A program made the position numbers and the translations under genes. From the NCBI GenBank assembly GCA_038239365.1, contig JBBSEU010000086.1, positions 1-19,835 on the forward strand: a stretch of 19,835 nucleotides of DNA. Reading direction: 5' to 3'. Under the pieces are notes generated by a model. That model searched no databases. It was not told where the DNA came from and saw only the letters and a list, made by a program, of their open reading frames with translations. This DNA comes from JBBRMW01 sp038239365 (lineage in GTDB: Bacteria > Chloroflexota > Anaerolineae > Aggregatilineales > UBA2796). The stretch's first letter is position 1; each line of letters opens with the position of its first letter. Positions 7,069-13,847 of this stretch are shown in pieces.

Positions 7069-8009
7069 GTCAACCGAATGCGCGGGTTCAGATAGGCATA
7101 CAACAAATCGGCGATCAGATTTGCCACGATGTAGAACAAGACCGTCACCATCGCAATCGCCTGCATTAGGGGCAAATCGCGCCGCCCGATGGCGAAGATC
7201 ATCAACTTACCCAGGCCGGGATAGCCGAACACATTCTCGATAACGACTAACCCGCTGATCAGCCACCCGAAACTGATTGCAATAACCGTGATCGTGGGCA
7301 GCAGTGCGTTACGCAAAACGTGGCTCACGATCACCTGTCGCCAGGGCAATCCTTTCAAGACCGCCGTTCGCAGATACGCTTTTTTGAGGACTTCGATCAC
7401 CCCGGCGCGCGTCAGGCGGATGATATAGGCCAGCAAAACGAGTGTTGCGGTAATGGCAGGCAGGATCAAGGACGGCAACGCTTCCTGAAAGGTTGCATCA
7501 GGGCTGATCGACGAACTGGCCGGGAACCACTTCAACTGATAAGCCAGAATATTGATCAATACGATCCCGCTCACGAACTCCGGGAATCCAACCAGCGCCA
7601 GACTGCTCACCGAGATCACCGCGTCAATCGGCTTGTTGGCGTTCAAGCCCGCCACCACACCCAGCACAATCGAGATTGGGACGGCCATCACAATCGTGAC
7701 CAGCGCCAACCATAGCGATTTGGTCAGGCGCTGCGTCACCAGTGGGAAGATTGGCGTATCATCGGGATACGAATGTCCCCAATCGCCCTGTACAAAACCG
7801 CCCAGCCAGCGGCCATAACGCACATAGATCGGATCGTTCAGACCGAGTTTGGTTCGCAGCGCCGCAACGGTTTCTTCGCCCGCCTCACGGCCAAGCATCA
7901 CGCGCGCCACATCGCCCGGCAAAAGCTGAGCAATCGAAAAAATGATGATCGAGGTCAGCAGTAGCGTCAGTACCAGAAAACCGAGTCGGCGGAGGGTGTA
8001 TTTAAGCAT
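7065..8009 (-). CDS. Peptide/nickel-type ABC permease, DppB/OppB family
   Basis: A 314-aa inner-membrane permease with six hydrophobic segments, the first at residues 9-30. Hallmarks are the N-terminal LLPGDVARVMLGREA segment, a periplasmic loop carrying DWGHSY, and a cytoplasmic EAA-type loop with AYLRTAVLKGLPWRQV (about 211-226) that docks on the ATPase. LISGLVVIENVFGYPGLGKL near the C-terminus is a DppB/OppB signature. The start ATG at 8009 overlaps the end of the fused ATPase gene by 8 bp. It is the last gene of the importer operon, which runs C, DF, B. Substrate is unknown: oligopeptides, nickel, glutathione or oligosaccharides are all carried by this family. Confidence 0.92.
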   Translation of the reverse strand: MLKYTLRRLGFLVLTLLLTSIIIFSIAQLLPGDVARVMLGREAGEETVAALRTKLGLNDPIYVRYGRWLGGFVQGDWGHSYPDDTPIFPLVTQRLTKSLWLALVTIVMAVPISIVLGVVAGLNANKPIDAVISVSSLALVGFPEFVSGIVLINILAYQLKWFPASSSISPDATFQEALPSLILPAITATLVLLAYIIRLTRAGVIEVLKKAYLRTAVLKGLPWRQVIVSHVLRNALLPTITVIAISFGWLISGLVVIENVFGYPGLGKLMIFAIGRRDLPLMQAIAMVTVLFYIVANLIADLLYAYLNPRIRLT

Positions 8010-10101
8010 TGTCTGTCTTCCGATTCGCCTCGTTATTCGTCATATTTGCCAGCCCGTCTCTTTGCAGCGCGGCTAATTCATCCAATGGGTAGTGGCAGCG
8101 GATCATATGACCTTCGCTAACCTTTTGCCAGCCGGGTTCTTCCTGCTCACAGATCGGCCCCCATTTGCGCGGGCAGCGCGTGTGGAAGCGGCAGCCTGTC
8201 GGCAAATTGACCGGGCTGGGAATATCGCTTTCGAGCCGGATTTGTTCGCGCTGCAAGTCCGGGTCTGCTACCGGAATCGACGAGAGCAGCGCCTCAGTAT
8301 AAGGGTGAATCGGCGCAGTCAGCAGTTGATCGCGCGGCACCACCTCGAACAACTGCCCCAAATACATCACCGCAATCGTATCCGCCAGATAGCTGATCAC
8401 CGATAGATCGTGGGAGATGAACAGGTAGGCAGTGTGTTCGGTCAGCTTGAGTTCGGAGAGCAAATTCAGGATCGACGCCTGCACCGAAACATCCAGCGCA
8501 GAGACGGCCTCATCCAGCACAACCACGTCTGGCGCACTGGCGAATGCCCGCGCAATGGCGACACGCTGTTTTTCGCCGCCGCTCAGTTCGCCGGGCAGCC
8601 GATCCGCGTAGTCGGCTGGCAGGTGAACCGCCGCCAACAATCCGGCAACCTTCGCGTCTGCATCGGCACGGTTCAAATTCAGGAGCGTGATCAACGGGCG
8701 GCGCAATGCTTCGCCAATCGTCTGATACGGGTTGAGCGACTCTTCGGGGTTCTGGAAGACCATTTGCAACTGCTGCAAGGCTTCGGGCGGACGCTGGTCA
8801 ACGCCGGGCGCGATGTGGATATTCATCAGATCGATATTGCCCGCGTCACGATTGATCAGCCCGACGATCACGCGCGCCAATGTCGTTTTGCCGCTGCCCG
8901 ATTCGCCGACAAGTCCAATGGTCTGACCACGCTGCAAGGCCAGTGTAATATCATCGACGGCTTTCACGGCCTGCGCTGGCTTACCCGTCAGGATACTTTC
9001 CAGCGGCGATTCAACGGCGTACCGTTTCGACACGTCGGTGATGCTCAGGATCGGATCGCTTTCGGCAGCGGCGGGTTGAGTCACGCGCTGCTCATTGGCT
9101 ACCAGTTTGAGCGATCCGTCCGCGATCTCACGCCAGCGATGGCAGCTTACTACATGGCCGGGCATCGCGGGTTCGAGCGGCGGCTTAACCTGCCGACAAA
9201 TATCAATGGCAAATGGGCAGCGCGGCGAATAGATGCAGCCCGGCACGATCTGACGGCGCGAGGGCAGTTGGCCTTCAATGGCGCGCAGTGTCGTTTGCTG
9301 GCCGAGTTTTGGCACGGCGTTCAATAAGCCGAGCGTGTACGGGTGCAAGGGTTGATGAAACAGATCGGCAACGGCGGCGTCTTCCATCACTTCCCCCGCG
9401 TACAACACCGCCACCCGATCACAAATCTGTGCCACGACGCCTAGGTTATGCGTCACGTAGAGCGTGGCCGCGCCGTATTTGCCGATCAGTTCCTTGAATA
9501 AATCGAGGACAACTGCTTCGGTGGTCACATCCAGATTGGTCGTCGGTTCGTCCAGCACCAGCACGCGCGGCTGCATACTGAGCGCCATTGCGATCAAAAC
9601 ACGCTGCTGCATTCCGCCGCTCAACTGGTGCGGATAGCGTTGCGCGATACGCTCCGGGTCTGCGATGCGAATTTCGCGCAGCAGTTCCACCGCGCCGTCT
9701 TTGGCCGCACTGCGTGACAGGTGATTGTGATGGCGCGTCATTTCGGCCAACTGCTCACCGATTTTGAGCGACGGGTTGAGCGAACCGCCGGGGTCTTGCG
9801 GCACAAGGTTCATCTTCGCGCCCCAGATGTTCCGCATCTCCGGGATCGATTTATCGAGCAGATTCTCACCATCAAGCAGAATTTGACCGCTGCTGACGCG
9901 GCCATTGGTTGCCAGATAACGCATTGCAGCCAGCGCCAATGTGCTTTTGCCCGAACCTGATTCGCCAACCAGCCCGTAGACCTGTTTCGCGCCGATTTGC
10001 AGCGACACATCGCGCACCACATCGTACCAGGCGTTTTCGATTCGATACGAGATCGTCACATGCTCAATCGAGAGGACAGGGTTTGTATCAGTCACGGCCA
10101 C
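8002..10101 (-). CDS. Fused double ABC ATPase, DppD-DppF type
   Basis: A 699-aa protein holding two complete ABC ATPases. Half 1: Walker A GESGSGKS (46-53), Q-loop PQDP (101-104), signature LSGGMQQR (160-167), Walker B VLVLDEP (180-186), followed by the oligopeptide/dipeptide C-terminal domain with its cysteine motif PGCIYSPRCPFA (287-298) and C320. Half 2: GESGSGKT (399-406), LSGGEKQR (506-513), VVVLDEA (526-532), and a second C-terminal domain with PTGCRFHTRCP (634-644) and C669. The cysteines of that domain are known to ligate an Fe-S cluster in some DppD proteins. Both sites look catalytically intact. GTG starts at 10101 and 10095 are both possible; the latter gives the same 8-bp overlap seen at the 3' junction. 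It energises the two flanking permeases. Confidence 0.93.
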   Translation of the reverse strand: MAVTDTNPVLSIEHVTISYRIENAWYDVVRDVSLQIGAKQVYGLVGESGSGKSTLALAAMRYLATNGRVSSGQILLDGENLLDKSIPEMRNIWGAKMNLVPQDPGGSLNPSLKIGEQLAEMTRHHNHLSRSAAKDGAVELLREIRIADPERIAQRYPHQLSGGMQQRVLIAMALSMQPRVLVLDEPTTNLDVTTEAVVLDLFKELIGKYGAATLYVTHNLGVVAQICDRVAVLYAGEVMEDAAVADLFHQPLHPYTLGLLNAVPKLGQQTTLRAIEGQLPSRRQIVPGCIYSPRCPFAIDICRQVKPPLEPAMPGHVVSCHRWREIADGSLKLVANEQRVTQPAAAESDPILSITDVSKRYAVESPLESILTGKPAQAVKAVDDITLALQRGQTIGLVGESGSGKTTLARVIVGLINRDAGNIDLMNIHIAPGVDQRPPEALQQLQMVFQNPEESLNPYQTIGEALRRPLITLLNLNRADADAKVAGLLAAVHLPADYADRLPGELSGGEKQRVAIARAFASAPDVVVLDEAVSALDVSVQASILNLLSELKLTEHTAYLFISHDLSVISYLADTIAVMYLGQLFEVVPRDQLLTAPIHPYTEALLSSIPVADPDLQREQIRLESDIPSPVNLPTGCRFHTRCPRKWGPICEQEEPGWQKVSEGHMIRCHYPLDELAALQRDGLANMTNNEANRKTDNA

Positions 10102-11005
10102 TATTGCTCTGTAAAATTTGCTTCAAACCATCGGACATGAGGTTTACACCGACGATCAAGGTGGCAATCGCCGCGCACGGAAAGAACAGCATCCAGGGCG
10201 CGGTTGCCAGATAGCCGCGCGCCTGAGCAACCAACAAGCCCCAATCAGGGCTGGGCGGCTGCACACCAACGCCCAAAAAGCCAAGCGTGGCGACCAGAAA
10301 GATCGCATACGAAAAACGCAAAGACGCTTCAACGACCAGCGCCGGAATCACGTTCGGCAAAATTTCGCGGGTCAGGATATAGAAGCGTTTTTCGCCGCGC
10401 ATTTTCGCCGCCTCGACAAAGCCGCGCGTCTTAATATCCAGCACGACGCTGCGAACGACGCGCGCCACAATCGGGATGTAGACGATGATGATCACGAACA
10501 GAACACTTTCACGCGAAGGGCCAACCGCGCCAAGCAGCAGCAGTGCCAGCAAGCCCGCCGGAAGTGCCAGCACACTATCCAGCAGGCGCATGACCACTTC
10601 CTCGACCCAGCCGCCTTCGTAAGTGACGGTCAAGCCAAGTGCTGTGCCCGCGATGACCGCCACAAACGTTCCGACTCCGGCAAGGCTGATAATATCACGG
10701 CTGCCCGCCACGACGCGGCTGAACACATCGCGCCCCAGGTTATCCGTGCCAAACAGGTGCTGTGCCGAAGGCGGCGTGCGATAGTCACTGGTTTGCTGCT
10801 CAAAAGAGTAAGTGGTCAAGGCCGGACCAATTGCGGCCATTAGTAGAAAGATGATGACGATCAGGGTTCCGATCAAGGCCAGCGGGCTTTGGCGAAGCTG
10901 GCGAAAGGCGGTTCGCGCGCGGCTGCGCCATCGGTTGCCGCGCGGCGCGATGGCAGCACCGCTTATGCCTGCCGTTGGCTCTATGCTTGTGGTAGGCGTC
11001 GTCAA
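10088..11005 (-). CDS. Peptide/nickel-type ABC permease, DppC/OppC family
   Basis: A 305-aa permease. It begins with a basic cytoplasmic tail (residues 22-40), then the OppC N-terminal TM segment (41-62) and the diagnostic HLFGTDNLGRDVFSR (83-97). The EAA loop is FVEAAKMRGEKRFYILTREI (196-215), followed by ILPNV. LGFLGVGVQPPSPDWG near the C-terminus is typical of DppC. The start is TTG at 11005, with GAGG about 9 nt upstream; no ATG in frame gives the full N-terminus. It is the first gene of the importer operon and partners with the DppB-type protein. No periplasmic binding protein gene accompanies it in the window. Confidence 0.92.
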   Translation of the reverse strand: MTTPTTSIEPTAGISGAAIAPRGNRWRSRARTAFRQLRQSPLALIGTLIVIIFLLMAAIGPALTTYSFEQQTSDYRTPPSAQHLFGTDNLGRDVFSRVVAGSRDIISLAGVGTFVAVIAGTALGLTVTYEGGWVEEVVMRLLDSVLALPAGLLALLLLGAVGPSRESVLFVIIIVYIPIVARVVRSVVLDIKTRGFVEAAKMRGEKRFYILTREILPNVIPALVVEASLRFSYAIFLVATLGFLGVGVQPPSPDWGLLVAQARGYLATAPWMLFFPCAAIATLIVGVNLMSDGLKQILQSNSGRD

Positions 11006-11041
11006 AATAGAAGTGCCTCATTCCAAGTCACGGAAGGGGAG

Positions 11042-11047
11042 AGTATA
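11042..11047 (-). promoter_or_regulatory. Candidate -10 for importer operon
   Basis: TATACT on the minus strand about 40 nt before the permease start, within GATGCGCTATA, an 11-base string that also sits at the -10 of the lyase gene (13743-13753). The -35 is weak. Confidence 0.4.
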
Positions 11048-11155
11048 GCGCATCACGCGGGGTTTAGGCTTAGGGCAAACGCATAAAGCGACGAAACGAA
11101 ATGGGATTAAATTTTGATGCGCGGGTCTGTGAAAAATTTCCCTTACTTTTGCTTG

Positions 11156-11184
11156 TTGACACCGCTCGAAACACCATTTATACT
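11156..11184 (+). promoter_or_regulatory. Consensus sigma70 promoter for the BRO-like gene
   Basis: TTGACA (11156-11161) is a perfect -35, followed by a 17-nt spacer and TATACT (11179-11184). The transcript would start near 11191, giving a leader of about 75 nt. This is the best promoter match in the window. Confidence 0.8.
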
Positions 11185-11253
11185 GAGCGTGTTCAATTTA
11201 TTTAAGTGCCCCTGTGCTGTTCTAACCAGCCAGAGGCGTAGTGTACCTTAACT

Positions 11254-11259
11254 GGAGGT
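11254..11259 (+). promoter_or_regulatory. Strong Shine-Dalgarno for the BRO-like gene
   Basis: GGAGGT 6 nt before the ATG at 11266 fixes the start. Confidence 0.8.
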
Positions 11260-11265
11260 AACACA

Positions 11266-12237
11266 ATGCTCGACTCTACCCTGAATCCGCTGTCCTTCCC
11301 AAATGCTGATGGTCAACAACCTGATCAGCGCCCGCTCCCCGAAATCGTAGCCGCTGGAAAACCTGACGAACCCGAAAATCCCGGTTGGGCGTCCTTTCCG
11401 CTTGCCTATCACGATGTTGAGGGCAAACGCTACTACGCCATTCCAGATTGGCTGATCGGCGTTGCTAAGCCTTCCGATGTTCGCAAATTTTGGGATGCCA
11501 TGAAGCGGCGGCTCAAAAAAGCCAAGATTGAACTGTCTACATGGTGTAGACAGTTGCCCTACACCGCCAGTAACGGCAAAACCTACGAGATGGATCATGC
11601 CACCGCCGAAGGGTTGTACATCATCACGCAGCGCATGGACGCCGAAACCGGACTCCGTAATCGCATCCTTCGCTTTCTGGCAAAGGCGGGCGTCGTAGTC
11701 GATGAAGCGCGCGTCGATCCCGATGGCTTGCTGGCACAAGTTGTTGGTACCAACCCGGATCGCGTGATCGAAGCAGTCATTGAGTTCTACCGCAAGCGTG
11801 GCGATGCCGATGAATGGATCGCTTCCCGTATCCTCAGCGTTCAGACGCGCAAATGGTTCGTTGCCGAGTTTCAACGCTCACTGCTGTTTCCGCCTGCTTC
11901 CCCGTTGTTTGGCAAAATCACGAACACGATGCGGCGCGGCGTCTGGAAACGTGACACGGCCACACTGAAAAAGGAAATGAACCTCAAGGAGAACGACAGC
12001 CTGCGCGATCATATGCCCGGTCTGGCCTTGACTTATGAAATGATAGCCGAAAATGCATCGGCCTATGTGTTATCGTTCAAACACGGCCTGACGTTTAACG
12101 AAGCCGATCAGATCGTGCGCGAAAAATCGGAGTTGGTGGGCAAGCAGGCCGCCGAAATGGGGCGTACCTTGAACATCGACATTGCGACAGGCAAATCGCT
12201 CTTGCATGAGGATGAGGAGACAGACACGAGTAGTTAA
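11266..12237 (+). CDS. BRO-N / DinD-like DNA-binding-type protein
   Basis: A 323-aa protein. After a proline-rich N-terminal tail (1-40), residues about 44-145 resemble a BRO-N domain, as in phage antirepressors and DinD: YYAIPDWLIGVAKPSDVRKF, then LPYTASNGKTYEMDHATAEG and LRNRILRFLAKAGV. The C-terminal part (about 185-312) with GKITNTMRRGVWKRD, LRDHMPGLALTYEMI and LNIDIATGKSLL resembles the C-terminal region seen in DinD-like proteins. DinD is DNA-damage-inducible in E. coli; whether this protein is, is unknown, and I see no LexA-type box that I trust. A consensus promoter and strong ribosome-binding site suggest high expression. A perfect 11-bp inverted repeat lies within the gene at 11531-11555. 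Family assignment is from remembered motif similarity and is moderate. Confidence 0.65.
   Translation: MLDSTLNPLSFPNADGQQPDQRPLPEIVAAGKPDEPENPGWASFPLAYHDVEGKRYYAIPDWLIGVAKPSDVRKFWDAMKRRLKKAKIELSTWCRQLPYTASNGKTYEMDHATAEGLYIITQRMDAETGLRNRILRFLAKAGVVVDEARVDPDGLLAQVVGTNPDRVIEAVIEFYRKRGDADEWIASRILSVQTRKWFVAEFQRSLLFPPASPLFGKITNTMRRGVWKRDTATLKKEMNLKENDSLRDHMPGLALTYEMIAENASAYVLSFKHGLTFNEADQIVREKSELVGKQAAEMGRTLNIDIATGKSLLHEDEETDTSS
11531..11555. repeat. Perfect 11-bp inverted repeat inside the BRO-like gene
   Basis: AACTGTCTACA (11531-11541) and TGTAGACAGTT (11545-11555) are exact reverse complements separated by TGG. The size and dyad symmetry are those of a repressor operator or a strong mRNA hairpin. 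It encodes part of the predicted BRO-N domain (ELSTWCRQL). Confidence 0.8.
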
Positions 12238-12245
12238 CCTTATCT

Positions 12246-12276
12246 TTTTGAGTCCCGGTATTGCCGGGACTCAAAA
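12246..12276. terminator. Hairpin between convergent genes, possible bidirectional terminator
   Basis: A perfect 13-bp stem, TTTTGAGTCCCGG (12246-12258) pairing with CCGGGACTCAAAA (12264-12276), loop TATTG. It sits between the convergent BRO-like and lyase genes. Read from either strand the stem has U residues on its 5' side and A residues on its 3' side, so there is no free U-tract after it. It therefore departs from a classic intrinsic terminator. Confidence 0.5.
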
Positions 12277-12286
12277 GCGCGTAAAA

Positions 12287-13708
12287 TCAGCCCGCCGCCG
12301 GAGTATTCGTGATGCCGCCTTCGGTCATGGATTCGGGATCGAGTGCGGCGGCGGCTTCGGGATCGGTCATGTAGCCGAGTTCAACCACGATTTCGCGGAT
12401 ACTGCGATTTTCGGCCATCGCCTTTTTGACGACATCCGCGCCTTTTTGATAGCCAATGATCGGGTTGAGCGCCGTCGCCACAATCGCGTTTTTGGCTAGC
12501 CAGCCTTCCGCCTTTTCACGGTTAGCGACCAGACCTAGGACGCATTTATCGGTGAAGGCCTTGACCGCGCCAATCGTCACATCGATCTCCTGAAACAGGC
12601 AGTAGGCGATGATCGGCATCATCACGTTCAATTCAAGTTGCCCGGCCTGCGCCGCAAAAGTGATCGTCGTATCGTTGCCCAAGACATAGAACATCGCCAT
12701 ATCCAGCATTTCGGCCAGGACGGGGTTCACCTTGCCGGGCATGATCGATGAACCGGGCTGCACGGCGGGCAGCCGAATCTCGTCCAGGCCGGTTGACGGG
12801 CCGCTGCTCAACAGGCGAAAATCGTTGGCGATGCGAATCAGGTCTTGTGCCAGTGAACGGATCGCGCCGGAGAAAAAGACGGCGTCCTGCATACTGTTCA
12901 TCGACTCGAACAGGTTATCGCTGGTGTACAGTTCCATATTCAGGTATTCGCCCAGCTTATTGACCATACGCGTATGATATTCGGGGTGTGCGTTCAAGCC
13001 CGTTCCGGTGGCCGTGCCGCCAATGCCAAGCCGTTTCATCCCTTCGGCGGCCTGTTCGATCTTCTCGATGTTGCGCTCAACTGCTTTGGCGTAGCCGCTG
13101 AACTCCTGACCCAGCCGAACCGGGACGGCATCCTGCAAATGGGTGCGCCCGCTCTTGACAATCGAGTGAAATTCGACGGCTTTGGCGTTAAGCGCATCCG
13201 ACAGGACGCGCAAAGTAGCGATCAGTTCATTCAAGCGCCAGAGCGTACCGACTCGAATGGCTGTCGGGATCGTGTCGTTGGTGCTTTGTGCCATGTTGAC
13301 ATGATCGTTGGAGCGCACGGGTTTATCTTTGGCGGGCGCATCGAGTGCGTGTCCAAGCAGTTCGTTGGCGCGGCTGGCGATCACTTCGTTGCTGTTCATG
13401 TTGTGGCTGGTGCCCGCGCCCGCCTGGAACGGATCGACCACAAATTGATCGTTCCATTTGCCGTCCATGACTTCGCTGGCTGCCGTGATAATCGCCTCGG
13501 CCAATGGTTTTTCGAGAAGCCCCAGATCGCTGTTCACTTCGGCGGCGGCGCGCTTGATGGCGGCCATCGACCAGATGAAAGCCGGGTAGGGTTTCAGGCC
13601 GCTGATCGGAAAGTTCAAAACGGCGCGCTGTGTTTGCACGCCATAATAGGCAGTGGCGGGTACTTGCAGTTCGCCAAGCGAGTCTTTTTCTACGCGAAAC
13701 TCTGACAT
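12287..13708 (-). CDS. Fumarase/aspartase-family lyase (aspartase-like; class II fumarase possible)
   Basis: A 473-aa member of the fumarase/aspartase superfamily, which reversibly adds water or ammonia to fumarate as a homotetramer. The family signature GSSIMPGKVN is at 319-328, and the conserved regions AGTSHNMNSNEVI (98-110) and SGRTHLQDAVP (186-196, catalytic-region His190) are intact. Several motifs are closer to aspartate ammonia-lyase than to FumC: AGTSxNMN rather than SGTQTNMN, THLQDAVP rather than THLMDATP, IRLPAVQPGSS, and AGQLELNVM rather than GNFELNVY. QSTNDTIPTA and GTGLNAHPEY do not discriminate. Both enzymes are therefore possible and I leave the symbol blank. The start ATG at 13708 has GGGAG about 9 nt upstream. 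Monocistronic; converges on the BRO-like gene and is divergent from the STAND gene. Confidence 0.9.
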   Translation of the reverse strand: MSEFRVEKDSLGELQVPATAYYGVQTQRAVLNFPISGLKPYPAFIWSMAAIKRAAAEVNSDLGLLEKPLAEAIITAASEVMDGKWNDQFVVDPFQAGAGTSHNMNSNEVIASRANELLGHALDAPAKDKPVRSNDHVNMAQSTNDTIPTAIRVGTLWRLNELIATLRVLSDALNAKAVEFHSIVKSGRTHLQDAVPVRLGQEFSGYAKAVERNIEKIEQAAEGMKRLGIGGTATGTGLNAHPEYHTRMVNKLGEYLNMELYTSDNLFESMNSMQDAVFFSGAIRSLAQDLIRIANDFRLLSSGPSTGLDEIRLPAVQPGSSIMPGKVNPVLAEMLDMAMFYVLGNDTTITFAAQAGQLELNVMMPIIAYCLFQEIDVTIGAVKAFTDKCVLGLVANREKAEGWLAKNAIVATALNPIIGYQKGADVVKKAMAENRSIREIVVELGYMTDPEAAAALDPESMTEGGITNTPAAG

Positions 13709-13740
13709 CGAAGCATACTCCCATCTGAAATTCTGCCCAA

Positions 13741-13770
13741 ACTATAGCGCATCCCGTAGATCGTTCCCAA
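13741..13770 (-). promoter_or_regulatory. Sigma70-type promoter for the lyase gene
   Basis: On the minus strand, TTGGGA (13765-13770), an 18-nt spacer and TATAGT (13741-13746), about 35 nt upstream of the ATG. The -10 lies in the string GATGCGCTATA that is shared with the importer promoter region. A 7-bp inverted repeat, ATCCCGT (13751-13757) with ACGGGAT (13771-13777), spans it. Confidence 0.5.
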
Positions 13771-13790
13771 ACGGGATTATGCAGCCTGAT

Positions 13791-13819
13791 TTGCCAAAGT
13801 TGCCGCGCTGATTAATAAT
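13791..13819 (+). promoter_or_regulatory. Sigma70 promoter for the kinase-STAND gene
   Basis: TTGCCA (13791-13796), a 17-nt spacer and AATAAT (13814-13819), five of six matches in each hexamer. Transcription would begin near 13826, which favours the ATG at 13848 over the TTG at 13824 as translation start. Confidence 0.6.
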
Positions 13820-13822
13820 CAG
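13808..13822. promoter_or_regulatory. 15-bp palindrome over the -10 box, candidate operator
   Basis: CTGATTAATAATCAG is a perfect dyad, 7-bp arms around a central A. It covers the -10 hexamer of the STAND gene promoter completely, the geometry of a repressor operator. The cognate regulator is not identifiable here. Confidence 0.55.
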
Positions 13823-13847
13823 TTTGAATAACGTTAGCGGCTGCTCA

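Noticed and set aside
8410..9327. A 305-codon plus-strand frame
   Set aside because: Antisense to the fused ABC ATPase with its clear Walker and signature motifs. Composition is typical of a shadow frame and it has no ribosome-binding site or domain.
12974..13705. A 243-codon plus-strand frame
   Set aside because: Antisense to the fumarase/aspartase-family gene; no independent evidence of coding.
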